Shown: positions 44,306 to 52,357, counted from the stretch's first letter. The stretch is DNA of 64,000 bases from Halosimplex carlsbadense 2-9-1 (GCF_000337455.1 NZ_AOIU01000036.1:1-64000), one strand, 5' to 3'. Program-made: numbers and translations. Notes: generated by a model from the sequence alone, not told the origin.

Positions 44306-45409
44306 TCAGCGTAGCTGGTCGTAGACGCCCGCGAGGCGGTCGACGGAGTGTTCGACGCTGATGGCGTCGCGTCGGGCGAGACACTCCTCGCTCAGGCGGT
44401 CGCGCTCGGCGAGCGTCCGCGCGATCACGTCGCGGAAGGCGGCCACGTCGTCGGGCGGCGCCTTGTAGCCGGTCTCGCCCTGGTCGATAGTGTCGGCCAG
44501 GGCGGCGCTGGCGACGCCGGCGACCGGCGTCCCGCAGGCGTTGGCCTCCAGCGCCGCGATCCCCTGGGTCTCGACCGGGCTCGGGAACGCGAACACGTCC
44601 AGCGCCGTGTAGAACGAGGGCAACTCTTCGCGGTCGAGCCACCCGAGGAAGTGCGCATCGACGTCCGCATCGGCGGCCGCTCGTTCGATGTCTTCGCGGG
44701 CCGGCCCGTCCCCGCTGAACACCAGGGTCACGTCCAGTCCGTCGGCGGCCTCGACGATCGCCGGCAGGTTCTTCTCGTAGCCGTGCCGTCCCGTGTAGCC
44801 GACGAGCGGCCCGTCGGGGAGGTCGTGGCGTTCGCGGAACCGCTCGGTCTCGACGGGGCGGAAGAAGTCGGTGTCGACGCCGTTGGAGACGACCTCGACC
44901 GGCGTCGTCGTGGCCAGGGTGTCGCGGACGTGGTCTGCGGTCCGCTCGCTGGGCGCGACGACCACGTCGGTCCGGTCGAGAAAGCGCCGCTCGTACTCCT
45001 CGGCGCTGCGCTCGACGGCCCGCTCGATGGGGCGGGTGAACGCGAGGTACTCCGCGTACTCGCTGGTCGGCGTGTGGTAGGAGGCGACCATCGGCAGGTC
45101 GTGTTTCCGGGCGAGGCGCAGCCCGGCGAGACCGAGGCTGAACGGCGAGTGGGCGTGAACCACCTCGGCGCTGTCGACGGCCTCGGGGACGCCGGGGACG
45201 CCGACGCGGAACCCCTCGTAGAAGGGAAAAGGGAGGCTACTGACCGGATACTCCCCTTCGACCGGTTCGTGGTCGCTACCGGGGTAGACCACGTCCATCC
45301 GGCCGCCGCGGCGGTGCCAGCGGTCGCGCCAGGTCTGGATCGTGTAGGTGACGCCGTTGTGGGTCGGCAGGTAGGAGTCCGTGAACGCGGCCACCCTCGG
45401 CAGGTCCAT
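44306..45409 (-). CDS. glycosyltransferase family 4 (GT1-like)
   Basis: This is a 367-residue cytoplasmic or membrane-associated glycosyltransferase with a GT-B fold. The N-terminal part has FTDSYLPTHNGVTYTIQTWR and VVHAHSPFSLGLAG. The C-terminal nucleotide-sugar part has VGYTGRHGYEKNLPAIVEA, LVFSGDGPARE and the ETQGIAALEANACGTPVAG motif with the conserved Glu pair. It probably adds a sugar to a lipid or surface glycan using a nucleotide sugar; relatives include diacylglycerol glycosyltransferases. Confidence 0.9.
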   Translation of the reverse strand: MDLPRVAAFTDSYLPTHNGVTYTIQTWRDRWHRRGGRMDVVYPGSDHEPVEGEYPVSSLPFPFYEGFRVGVPGVPEAVDSAEVVHAHSPFSLGLAGLRLARKHDLPMVASYHTPTSEYAEYLAFTRPIERAVERSAEEYERRFLDRTDVVVAPSERTADHVRDTLATTTPVEVVSNGVDTDFFRPVETERFRERHDLPDGPLVGYTGRHGYEKNLPAIVEAADGLDVTLVFSGDGPAREDIERAAADADVDAHFLGWLDREELPSFYTALDVFAFPSPVETQGIAALEANACGTPVAGVASAALADTIDQGETGYKAPPDDVAAFRDVIARTLAERDRLSEECLARRDAISVEHSVDRLAGVYDQLR

Positions 45410-45559
45410 GGACCCACCGTATGCCGAGTGGGGGTTAATGCGTTACCATCTCGGTTCGGGTCGCCGAGACCTCGAGGACCGGTCCCGACCGCCGGGTCAG
45501 GGGCGGCAAGGCGCCGGCCGAACGCAAAGTATACCTGCCGCTCGGCGACATCTCGGAAC

Positions 45560-45844
45560 GTGGACACCGAGGCAATCGCTCGCGAGCGCATCGACCGCCT
45601 GCGCGACCTCGCCAGGGAGGCGACCGTCGACGGCGAGGACGACCGCGCACGCCGCTACGTCCGTCGCGCCCGCCGCATCGCCGAGCGCAACCGCCTCGCG
45701 CTCCCCCGGGAGTTCACCCGCTTCACCTGCGACCGCTGCGACGCCTACCTCCGCCCCGGGGCGAACGCCCGCGTCCGTCTGCAGGAGGGCCACGTCGTCG
45801 TCACCTGCGACTGCGGCGCGCAGGCCCGGTACCCCTACGACTGA
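45560..45844 (+). CDS. rnp4: ribonuclease P protein component 4 (Rpp21 family)
   Basis: This 94-residue RNase P subunit is rich in Arg in the helical N-terminal half (ARRYVRRARRIAERNRLALP). The zinc ribbon follows: CDRCDAYLRPG and then VVTCDCGAQARYPYD. It binds the RNase P RNA and helps mature tRNA 5' ends. The GTG start at 45560 fits the family length. It lies upstream of a YhbY-domain gene, an arrangement I recall as common in haloarchaea. Confidence 0.88.
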   Translation: MDTEAIARERIDRLRDLAREATVDGEDDRARRYVRRARRIAERNRLALPREFTRFTCDRCDAYLRPGANARVRLQEGHVVVTCDCGAQARYPYD

Positions 45845-45928
45845 CCGCACACCAGCGCTCGCGACCGCGAATTTCCGGCCCGACACCACCCGTAACCTTT
45901 GAACGGCTTCACTCCTACTGATAGAGAC

Positions 45929-46177
45929 ATGAGTGATTCAACACGCGCACAGCGGATCCACGAACTCGATGTGACGGTCTGGGTCGGCAAGAACGGCCTC
46001 GACCCCGTCGAGGACGAACTCAACGACCAGCTGGCCGAGCGGGAGTTCGTCAAGGCGAAGTTCCACCGGTCGGCCCGCGGGGGGACCACCACGGAGGAGC
46101 TGGCAGACGACCTCGCGGAGCGGGTCAACGCCGAGGTGGTCCGGACCCGCGGCCACACTGCGGTGTTCGAGCGATGA
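45929..46177 (+). CDS. YhbY/CRS1-domain RNA-binding protein
   Basis: This 82-residue protein is a single CRM domain: LDVTVWVGKNGLDPVEDELN, then REFVKAKFHRSA, then the acidic helix and VVRTRGHTAVFER. The GKNG loop is present as the usual GxxG. It probably binds rRNA precursors or tRNA-related RNAs, which fits the RNase P subunit gene upstream. Its stop overlaps the MscS start by four bases. Confidence 0.9.
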   Translation: MSDSTRAQRIHELDVTVWVGKNGLDPVEDELNDQLAEREFVKAKFHRSARGGTTTEELADDLAERVNAEVVRTRGHTAVFER

Positions 46178-47112
46178 CGACGCTCCCGCTGGCCCCGCTT
46201 CAGGCGGAGGCGCCGGTCGAACCCGACGGCCCCATCGCGAACTTCCTCGCCGATACGTTCGGCCTCGAAGCCCAGCTCGCCAACGCCGCCGGTTCGGCGA
46301 TCACCTTCGTCGTCGCGTTCGTCGCGCTGTACGTCCTCGGCCGCGCCCTCATCAGCCCCATCGTCGGCCGTTTCCTCTCCGCGCGGGACCTCGACGAACA
46401 CGCGCGCAAGCCGCTCCGGAAGCTCACGAACTTCCTCATCGCCTTCGGCGCGCTCGGCGTCGCCTTCGCCTTCGCCGGCTACGGCAACATCCTCACCTCC
46501 ATCGCCACCGTCGCCGCCGCGGCGACGCTCGCTATCGGCTTCGCGCTGCAGGACGTGCTGAAGAACTTCGTCGCCGGCATCTTCATCTACACGGACAAGC
46601 CGTTCCGCATCGGCGACTGGATCGAGTGGGACGGCTACGCCGGCGTCGTCGAGGACATCAGCCTGCGCGTCTCCCGCGTGCGAACCTTCGACAACGAACT
46701 GCTCACCGTCCCCAACTCCCAGCTCACCGACGGCGTCATCAAGAACCCCGTCGCCAAGGAGGAGCTGCGCCTGAAGTTCCTGTTCGGCATCGGCTACGAC
46801 GACGACATCGACACGGCCACCGAGATCATCGTCGAGGAGGCCGACGACCACCCCGACATCCTCGACGACCCGGCCCCCTCGGTGCGACTGACCGAACTCG
46901 GCGATTCCTCGGTCGGCCTCCAGTCGCGCATCTGGATCGCCGAGCCCAGTCGCGCCGACTTCGTCAAGACCCGCGGCGAGTACGTCACCGCAGTCAAGGA
47001 GCGCTTCGACGAGGAGGACATCAACATCCCCTACCCGAACCGCACCATCGGCGGCGGCATCGAACTCTCGAACGTCGAGGGCATCGTCGAGCCGACGACG
47101 GGCGACGACTAG
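46174..47112 (+). CDS. mscS: MscS-family mechanosensitive channel
   Basis: This is a 312-residue membrane channel with about three helices in the N-terminal 130 residues. The pore helix and beta domain signature is AATLAIGFALQDVLKNFVAG, followed by FRIGDWIEWDGYAGVVEDIS and then VPNSQLTDGVIKN. The C-terminal cage domain follows and ends with an acidic tail. It releases solutes on osmotic downshock. It is coupled to the YhbY gene by ATGA. Dispersed repeat copy 2 begins four bases after its stop. Confidence 0.92.
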   Translation: MTTLPLAPLQAEAPVEPDGPIANFLADTFGLEAQLANAAGSAITFVVAFVALYVLGRALISPIVGRFLSARDLDEHARKPLRKLTNFLIAFGALGVAFAFAGYGNILTSIATVAAAATLAIGFALQDVLKNFVAGIFIYTDKPFRIGDWIEWDGYAGVVEDISLRVSRVRTFDNELLTVPNSQLTDGVIKNPVAKEELRLKFLFGIGYDDDIDTATEIIVEEADDHPDILDDPAPSVRLTELGDSSVGLQSRIWIAEPSRADFVKTRGEYVTAVKERFDEEDINIPYPNRTIGGGIELSNVEGIVEPTTGDD

Positions 47113-47116
47113 CCAC

Positions 47117-47410
47117 TTTTTCCTGACGGGGGTTTCCTCGGTCGTTCGAAAATCGCGTGGCGATTTTCGCAGCCCATCAGAAGCGCGACGCGCTTCTGAG
47201 GGCGCCTTCGGCGACCTGCGGGAACCCCTGCCCGCAAAAACGTGGGGAAAAAGGCCGGATGTCTCGCTCCCTTCGGTCGCTCGCGTCCGGTGAACCGCGC
47301 CTGCGGTGCGGATGCTGGGGGCGGACCAGCCCCTCCCCGGGTCGGCCGACGGAGCGGCCTCCCGGCCACCGCCCGGCCACCGCGACCGCTCCGCCACCGC
47401 ACCACACCGC
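47117..47410 (+). repeat. dispersed structured element, copy 2
   Basis: The element starts TTTTTCCTGACGGGGG and later has GGAACCCCTGCCCGCAAAAA, an imperfect version of the outer stem. The interior holds perfect hairpins: CGAAAATCGC (47147-47156) with GCGATTTTCG (47160-47169), and CAGAAGCGCG (47178-47187) with CGCGCTTCTG (47189-47198), then GCGCC-TTC-GGCG. After the A-run comes CGTGGGGAAAAA, the stem CCGGATG (47255-47261) with CGTCCGG (47284-47290), and a tail to about 47410 that matches copy 3 in inverted orientation. It fills the 305 bases between mscS and the hydrolase stop. Confidence 0.88.
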
Positions 47411-47417
47411 AACCGCG

Positions 47418-48284
47418 CTACGTGCCGCTCTCCTCGGTCACTTCCGCCGTCTCCACCGCCTCACTCGGGTACGCTTGTGCCAGCAGTTTCCGGACAGCCT
47501 CGGTAACGAACTCGGGATTGTCGAGATTCGAGGCGTGGCCGGCGCCGGGAACTGCGTGGAGGGTCGCACCGCCGATTTCGGTAGCGAGGTGTTCGGCCTG
47601 TCGGCGCATGAACGGCGCCTCGTGCTCCCCGTAGAGAACGAGCGTCGGTGCGGAAATCGCGTGAAATCGAACCTCGGTGCGGTGGAAACCCGCGACCGCG
47701 CCGATGACCTTCGCGAACTCGTCGGTGGCCATCTTCGGTCCCGTCTCGCGAATGCGCTCGATGTTCCCGTAGTCGCCGCTGACGCCCTCGCCGGAGATCC
47801 GCTCCTGTAACCTGACCATCCAGCGCTCGACGCGCTCGTAGCCGAACAGGCGGACGAACGGCACCGTCGCGCGGAGCGCCAGCGACCGCTGGAGGCGCTC
47901 GCCGACGGAGAGATATTCGGGTGCGAAGGTGTCGGCCAGCACCAGCCCGGCCACCCGGTCGGGGTGTCGTGCGGCGTACACCTGGGCGATGCAGCCGCCA
48001 GTCGAGAGCCCGCAGAGGACGGCTTCGTCGATCTCCAGCGCGTCCAGCAGCGCGTCCAGATCGTCGGCGAACAGGTCGACGGAGTAACGGCCCCGCTGGG
48101 ACCCGCCGGTGCGGCCGTGACCGCGCACGTCGTAGGCGATGGTGGTGTACTCGTCGCTCAGCGCGTCGAGTTGGGGATCCCACTGGGAGTAGTCGACGAT
48201 AGCGCCGTGGACGAACACGACCGGCGGCCCCTCGCCCCGGCGCTCGTAGTACGTCTCGATGTCGTTGGTGCGGACGGTGGGCAT
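47418..48284 (-). CDS. alpha/beta hydrolase
   Basis: This is a 288-residue alpha/beta-hydrolase-fold enzyme. The oxyanion region is VVFVHGAIVDYSQWDPQLD, the nucleophile elbow is CGLSTGGCIAQVYA with Ser, and the catalytic His is in VPGAGHASNLDNPEF. An Asp/Glu acid lies in the strand before it (LVLYGEHEAPF). The family includes lactonases, haloperoxidase-like and ester hydrolases; the substrate is unknown. The gene lies between two inverted copies of the dispersed element, with only about 8 and 38 bases separating it from them. Confidence 0.9.
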   Translation of the reverse strand: MPTVRTNDIETYYERRGEGPPVVFVHGAIVDYSQWDPQLDALSDEYTTIAYDVRGHGRTGGSQRGRYSVDLFADDLDALLDALEIDEAVLCGLSTGGCIAQVYAARHPDRVAGLVLADTFAPEYLSVGERLQRSLALRATVPFVRLFGYERVERWMVRLQERISGEGVSGDYGNIERIRETGPKMATDEFAKVIGAVAGFHRTEVRFHAISAPTLVLYGEHEAPFMRRQAEHLATEIGGATLHAVPGAGHASNLDNPEFVTEAVRKLLAQAYPSEAVETAEVTEESGT

Positions 48285-48321
48285 ACCGCTGCGTACGCCC
48301 TCCGCGGGGATAAGGTCGTCA

Positions 48322-48617
48322 GCGGTCGCGGTGTGATGCGGTGCAGTGGCGGAGCGGTCGCGGTGGCCGGGCGGTGCTGTGCGGGGCGGTCGCGGTGGCC
48401 GGGCGGTGCTGTGCAGGGCGGTCGCGGTGGCCGGGAGGCCGCTCCGTCGGCCGACCCGGGGAAGGGCAGGCCCGCCCCCAGCACCCGCGCCGCAGGCGCG
48501 GTTCACCGGACGCGAGGGAGCGTAGCGACCGAGTCGTCCGGCTTTTTCCCCACGTTTTTGCGGCGGAGGACCCCCGCAGCGAGCCGGAGGCTCGCGAGGA
48601 GCTCTCCGACGCAAAAA
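48322..48617 (-). repeat. dispersed structured element, copy 3 (inverted relative to copy 2)
   Basis: Read on the minus strand the element begins TTTTTGCGTCGGAG (48604-48617), which pairs with CTCCGCCGCAAAAA (48555-48568) apart from one mismatch. The stem sequence differs from copy 1 while pairing is kept. CGTGGGGAAAAA, the CCGGACG/CGTCCGG stem and the GTGAACCGCGCCTGCGG tail follow as in copy 2. The distal part contains a 32-bp tandem duplication. It starts eight bases after the 3' end of the SRP RNA. Confidence 0.88.
48350..48434 (+). repeat. 32-bp tandem repeat within element copy 3
   Basis: Two full 32-bp units (48371-48402 and 48403-48434) differ at one base, and a 21-base partial unit precedes them (48350-48370). 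The unit carries GCGGTGCTGTGC followed by GGTCGCGGTGGCCGG. Copy 2 has only one shortened version of this segment, so the array expanded after the copies diverged. There are no spacers, so it is not a CRISPR. Confidence 0.85.
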
Positions 48618-48624
48618 GCGGTAT

Positions 48625-48942
48625 GAATGGACGGACTCCCGAGGTTGCCCGGTCGTTCGAGCGTGGGGAATCCCGCTTGCCTCCTCCACCCCGCGGCCCT
48701 GCGAGCGACGGGTGTCCGAGGGTCCGCTGCTCGCTTCCGCGCCTGACGGAGTGCCCTCGATCAACCGCGGCCGCGCGTCCCTGCAGACGCGACGCCGCGG
48801 ACCGCCGTCCCCGTAGGACGAGGCTTCTATGTTGGCTTGCGGGGCCCGCGCCCGTCTGACCGGACGCACCCGGTGTTCGGCCCCTGCTAAAGGCCATACC
48901 GCAGGTGACGAGCAGGGCCTAGCTGCCCGGCCTAGTCCACTC
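48625..48942 (-). ncRNA. ffs: signal recognition particle 7S RNA
   Basis: The minus strand carries the diagnostic SRP helix 8 (48726-48747): GTCAGG, a CGC/GCG stem closed by GGAA, then AGCAGC. The 5' domain has CTAGGCCGGGCAGCTAGGCC and later GGGGCCGAAC, typical of archaeal 7S RNAs. The ends pair as GAGTGGAC (minus strand, 48942-48935) with GTCCATTC (48632-48625), which sets the approximate limits; length is about 318 nt. A TTATGAT box near 48960-48966 is at promoter distance. A TTTTT run at 48617-48613 follows the 3' end and belongs to element copy 3. Confidence 0.93.
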
Positions 48943-49022
48943 CAACGTACCCCCGTCCATCATAAGGACCTTTCGGGTCACTCCGACGACACGGCCCCGA
49001 GATCGGCCGACCGCGACGGGGC

Positions 49023-49442
49023 TCAGAGCAAGCCGAGCGTCCGCGACCACCAGATGCTGGCGCCCGGAATCAGCGCGGCGACAGCCGTCGTCGCCCAGCG
49101 GTGGGAACTCAACACCGCCGGTGCGTCCATCCCACCGACGACTCCGACGGGGAGAGTCACCGCCCAGACGGCGAGGGCGACGACGACGAAGAAACCGAGC
49201 GCGATGCCGACGCCGGCCGCCAGCGGCGGGTCGGTGCGCTCGTCGCGACCCGCGGCGAGGATGATCGCGGCCACCAGCGCGAAGACCCCGCCGACGAGCG
49301 GGTTCAGCGCGCCCGCGCCGTAGTAGGTCCCCACGGCCGACCCGACCGCGGTCCTGACCAGCACGTAGGGGAGACCCAGCGACACGAGCACGAGCAGGCA
49401 CCCGACGACGCCGACCAGCGGCGCGAGCCGCGTCTGCTTCAT
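49023..49442 (-). CDS. small four-helix membrane protein, unknown function
   Basis: This 139-residue integral membrane protein has four hydrophobic helices: LVGVVGCLLVLVSLGLPYVL, VGGVFALVAAIILAAG, AAGVGIALGFFVVVALAVWA and a last one near WATTAVAALIPGASIWW. Outer loops contain GTYYGAGALNP. It seems to be a haloarchaeal family of unknown role. The ATG at 49440-49442 gives MKQTRL and a clean first helix. Confidence 0.72.
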   Translation of the reverse strand: MKQTRLAPLVGVVGCLLVLVSLGLPYVLVRTAVGSAVGTYYGAGALNPLVGGVFALVAAIILAAGRDERTDPPLAAGVGIALGFFVVVALAVWAVTLPVGVVGGMDAPAVLSSHRWATTAVAALIPGASIWWSRTLGLL

Positions 49443-49577
49443 GTCCCTGACTCCGCACGCTCCGGGTTTAATCGCCCCGGTCTCCGCCCGAGGGGGCCCG
49501 TTCCGTCGGTCCGAGACCACTCGGCGACCGGGCGCCGAGCCGAAACACCGACAACGGGGGAGACCGAACGGCCGGGC

Positions 49578-49973
49578 ATGGGATTCGGTGACACCGCGAA
49601 GAAGATCCAGCGCGTGACCGACATCGCGGAGAAACTCTACGAACGGCTCAATCAGGTCGTCGAACAGGTCCAGGACCTCAAAGAGCGCGTCGAGTCCACC
49701 AGCGACCAGCTCGACTCGATGGACCGGGAACTGGCCGAACAGCGCGCCATCGTCGAGGCGCTGGCCGAACAGCAGGGTATCGACGCCGAGGCCGTCGTCG
49801 CCGAGCGCCTCCCCGATCCCGACCCGGGCGAGGAGGCAGACGGGAGCGAGACGGACGGGAGCGACGCCGAGAGCGCCGACGAGACGGCGTCGAGCGCCGG
49901 CTCGACCACGGCGGACGCCGCGAGCAGCGCCGACGCCTCCGACTCGACCGACTCCGCCGCGACGAACGACTGA
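49578..49973 (+). CDS. coiled-coil protein (DUF5798-like) with disordered acidic tail
   Basis: This 131-residue soluble protein begins MGFGDTAKKIQRVTDIAEKL, continues as a heptad coiled coil to about residue 75 (EQVQDLKERVESTSDQLDS), then IVEALAEQQGIDAEAV, and ends with about 50 Ser/Asp/Ala/Thr-rich disordered residues. It matches my memory of haloarchaeal DUF5798. Function is unknown; the architecture suggests oligomerisation. Confidence 0.78.
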   Translation: MGFGDTAKKIQRVTDIAEKLYERLNQVVEQVQDLKERVESTSDQLDSMDRELAEQRAIVEALAEQQGIDAEAVVAERLPDPDPGEEADGSETDGSDAESADETASSAGSTTADAASSADASDSTDSAATND

Positions 49974-50011
49974 GGCGGTCGGTCGCCTGCGGTGTCGCCA
50001 CCGCCCCGACG

Positions 50012-50422
50012 CTATCCGAACAGCCGTTCGTGTTCTACCTTCAGACAGCGGTCCTGCACGAAGTGCCGACCGGCCGCTGTGACGCGTTTGCCGGCGTCGT
50101 CGTGGGTGATCCCCAGCTGGAGCCAGACGGTCCCGGCGTCGTCGCGCTCCAGTGTCTCGTCGACGATCCCCGGTACCTCGTCGGTCGGCCTGAACACGTC
50201 CACGATATCGACCGTCTCCTCGACCTCGGCGAGCGAGTCGTACGGCTCCCGGCCGAATATCTCGTCGGCGTAGGGGTTGACCGGTATCACCTCGTAGCCC
50301 TGCTCGCGCATGTACGCCGGGATGTCGTGGGCGGCCTTCCCCGGCGTGCTCGACAGGCCGACGACGGCGATCGTGTCCCCTTCGAGGATCTCGCGAAGCG
50401 TGTCGTCGGAATCGACTGGCAT
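50012..50422 (-). CDS. CoA-binding domain protein
   Basis: This 136-residue protein has a Rossmann-like CoA-binding fold: TIAVVGLSSTPGKAAHDIPA, then YEVIPVNPYADEIFGREPYD, then TVDIVDVFRPTDEVPGIVDE, and WLQLGITHDDA. It resembles the small YccU/succinyl-CoA synthetase alpha-like CoA-binding proteins. The conserved HFVQDRCLKVEHERL tail is typical. Its physiological role is not established. The ATG at 50420-50422 is chosen for family fit. Confidence 0.88.
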   Translation of the reverse strand: MPVDSDDTLREILEGDTIAVVGLSSTPGKAAHDIPAYMREQGYEVIPVNPYADEIFGREPYDSLAEVEETVDIVDVFRPTDEVPGIVDETLERDDAGTVWLQLGITHDDAGKRVTAAGRHFVQDRCLKVEHERLFG

Positions 50423-50460
50423 ACACGGACAGTGGGCCGAGACGCGCAAAAGACTGCCGG

Positions 50461-51096
50461 CTACCGCTCCAGCGGGTCCGGCGACGCGTCGGGGATCGTC
50501 GTCGACACCGAGCCGTCCACCTCGACGGAGATGGCGTGGTCGAACAGCTGCTGAAGCGTGTTCAGTGTCTCGTCGTCGTGAGCCGTCGACTCGATGATGT
50601 GGACGCCCATGGCGTCGGCGTTCTCGATACGGCTGGTGAACACGTGCATGAACCGGAAGACGGTCTGGACGTCCGAGTACATCAACAGCGTCGACAGCGA
50701 GTCGACCAGCACGCGGACGTTCTCGACCCCGCGCTCCTGACGGAACTCCTCGACGAACTCGGAGAACTTGATCCCGATACCGGTCATGTCCTCCGGCGAG
50801 GAGGCGTACTTGACGATGTCCGTGTCGCGGGCGCTCCGCCCCTGGTGTTTCGTCACGCAGTCGACGATGCCGATGTCGACCGACCCGGGGTCCGAGACCA
50901 GCGCCTCGTAGTCGTTGAGGACGCGACTCGCGCTGTCGCGGGTGGTGACCACGATGACCCCCTCGCCGCGCTCGGAACCGTGGGCCAGCACGTCGAGCGC
51001 CATGCGGCGCTTGCCCGACAGCGGCGGCCCCGAGACCAGCAGGTTCGTACCCGGGGCAACCGTCGCGTTCCCGAACGTCGATCCGAGGTCGTACAT
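50461..51096 (-). CDS. RecA/KaiC-like ATPase (RAD55-type, haloarchaeal signalling family)
   Basis: This is a 211-residue single-domain ATPase with Walker A SGPPLSGKRRM near residues 22-33 and a Walker B-like VRVLVDSLSTLLMY. It resembles the reduced KaiC/RAD55-type proteins that haloarchaea often associate with sensory systems, and I recall related families labelled DUF7504. The Walker A has PLSGK instead of the usual GxGKT, so ATP use may be changed. A TATATA at 51146-51152 gives a short leader before the ATG at 51094-51096. Confidence 0.75.
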   Translation of the reverse strand: MYDLGSTFGNATVAPGTNLLVSGPPLSGKRRMALDVLAHGSERGEGVIVVTTRDSASRVLNDYEALVSDPGSVDIGIVDCVTKHQGRSARDTDIVKYASSPEDMTGIGIKFSEFVEEFRQERGVENVRVLVDSLSTLLMYSDVQTVFRFMHVFTSRIENADAMGVHIIESTAHDDETLNTLQQLFDHAISVEVDGSVSTTIPDASPDPLER

Positions 51097-51297
51097 TCCT
51101 ACGGGAGTCACCACCGTTTCGCCACGAACCGCGACCGGTCCGCTCGATATATGTCGATTAGTCGCGGCGGTCGTTAAAATCTTTATTATGGCTCCGGCAT
51201 CCAGGGACCGCTCGCACGGCCGACCCGATTCGCCGCCCACCGCTCGATATCGTCGGACCGGATCGCGATCGTCGCTCCTCCGGCACGGATCGGGACG

Positions 51298-51303
51298 TTT
51301 AAA
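51298..51303 (+). promoter_or_regulatory. TATA box of tRNA-Arg
   Basis: TTTAAA is centred about 31 bases before the first base of the tRNA, which fits a TBP site that starts transcription just ahead of the mature 5' end. Confidence 0.6.
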
Positions 51304-51330
51304 CATCGATGCTCGTGTAGAAGTTTGTGA

Positions 51331-51405
51331 GGGCGCTTAGCTCAGTTTGGACAGAGTGCTTGGCTTCGGACCAAGCTGTCGCGGGTTCAAATCCTGCAGC
51401 GCCCA
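51331..51405 (+). tRNA. tRNA-Arg(TCG)
   Basis: The acceptor GGGCGCT (51331-51337) pairs with AGCGCCC (51398-51404), with discriminator A at 51405 and no encoded CCA. The anticodon stem CTTGG/CCAAG encloses the loop CTTCGGA with anticodon TCG, reading CGA codons. The T arm is GCGGG-TTCAAAT-CCTGC. Its 3' end is the left boundary of a lower-GC island; part of it recurs at 54427-54441. Confidence 0.95.
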
Positions 51406-51407
51406 TA
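51393..51407 (+). other. left attachment-like direct repeat (attL)
   Basis: CCTGCAGCGCCCATA covers the 3' half of the T arm and acceptor stem of tRNA-Arg plus two bases. This is the usual place where archaeal integrases recombine. The identical copy is at 54427-54441. Confidence 0.75.
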
Positions 51408-51678
51408 GATTCTCCGACCAATAATCGCGGGATAGCGTTGGTGTTGTCGGTCGAGCGATCCTGATGTTGCTTTCGTTCGATGTTCGAACGACGGGTGATC
51501 TCCACCGGGGTTCACCTACGGCTAAACAGGTGGCAAGTCAGAAAATCAACTGCCGATCGATACACCGCCCTTGGGCTTTGTCAGGATACGCGTGCTGCAT
51601 ACAGAGCCTGAATTTGGCAGGATATTTCCTCGTTTCACATCGAAGTTGCTGATCGAAAAAACCAGTTATACCATCCAA
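51408..51678. other. non-coding left end of the island
   Basis: I see no gene here. The first 105 bases are a diverged duplicate of 54442-54546: AATAATCGC and TGCTTTCGTTCGAT recur at matching distances. The rest is AT-rich, with no frame that resembles a known protein. Confidence 0.55.
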
Positions 51679-52344
51679 TCAGTCTTCTAATATGAGCCCC
51701 CTAGCAAGCACCGCCACCATCTTGTCCTGTATATGATTGTATATCCCTTCCTGAATCTCCTCCATATCAGCCGTGTATTCCTCGTATTCGTCTTTATGAA
51801 GGATTAAGAGCCCAAGTGATGAACCCATGAGACCTAACACGGTTACTGGCTCCATCTCAGATATGGGCCCCTCACTTTGCGATTGGATGTCTTGGATAGG
51901 TGGAATCAGCGCTTCCATCTCTTTGCGCTCTATCTCAGCAATCTGATCGGATGAGATGTCTCCAAGAACGTCTCGATAGTCCTGTCTAAGGAAGACCTGT
52001 TGGATGAACTCGTTCTCTTCGCCAAATTCGATGTAACACCGGAAGAACCGCTCGAGGCGTTCCCGTGGATCGTCAACTCCTTCCAGTTCTGATCTCAGCG
52101 TCTTCGCAAACTCATCTAATTCTTGTTTGAATATCTCTACATAGAGATCAGATTTCGCGTCGAAGAATTGATAGAACGTGGGTTTAGCGATCCCGACAGG
52201 GTCAGTGATGTCCTTTACAGTTGTCTTCGCTGGCCCATACGTCACCAACAGCTCCTGTGCGGTCTGAATTAGCTCTACTTGTATCCGTTCCCGTTCCTCA
52301 TCACTGAATTTCCGCATGTTCGATAAAGGGACCTGTGAACTCAT
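51679..52344 (-). CDS. TetR/AcrR-family transcription regulator
   Basis: This is a 221-residue repressor. The N-terminal helix-turn-helix is LIQTAQELLVTYGPAKTTVK and DITDPVGIAKPTFYQFFDAK, followed by the usual helical ligand-binding domain (residues 70-215). It is divergent from an ABC exporter whose substrate it probably senses. The ATG at 52342-52344 has an AATAAC-type TATA about 22 bases upstream, and the palindrome AACCGAATCGGTT lies between, so autorepression is likely. Base composition is lower in GC than that of neighbours outside the island. Confidence 0.9.
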   Translation of the reverse strand: MSSQVPLSNMRKFSDEERERIQVELIQTAQELLVTYGPAKTTVKDITDPVGIAKPTFYQFFDAKSDLYVEIFKQELDEFAKTLRSELEGVDDPRERLERFFRCYIEFGEENEFIQQVFLRQDYRDVLGDISSDQIAEIERKEMEALIPPIQDIQSQSEGPISEMEPVTVLGLMGSSLGLLILHKDEYEEYTADMEEIQEGIYNHIQDKMVAVLARGLILED

Positions 52345-52357
52345 AACCGAATCGGTT
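52345..52357. promoter_or_regulatory. palindromic TetR operator
   Basis: AACCGAATCGGTT is a perfect 13-base palindrome lying between the tetR start codon and its TATA region. A further AACCG half-site at 52375-52379 and the pair GTTAT (52362-52366) with ATAAC (52373-52377) extend the inverted-repeat pattern toward the exporter promoter. Binding here would block both directions. Confidence 0.65.

Noticed and set aside
44348-45559. Long upstream extension of the RNase P subunit frame
   Set aside because: It is antisense to the glycosyltransferase and has no similarity to Rpp21; the GTG at 45560 gives the family length.
48350-48434. Short regular repeats that could suggest a CRISPR array
   Set aside because: The units are directly adjacent with no spacers, and no cas gene is present in the window.
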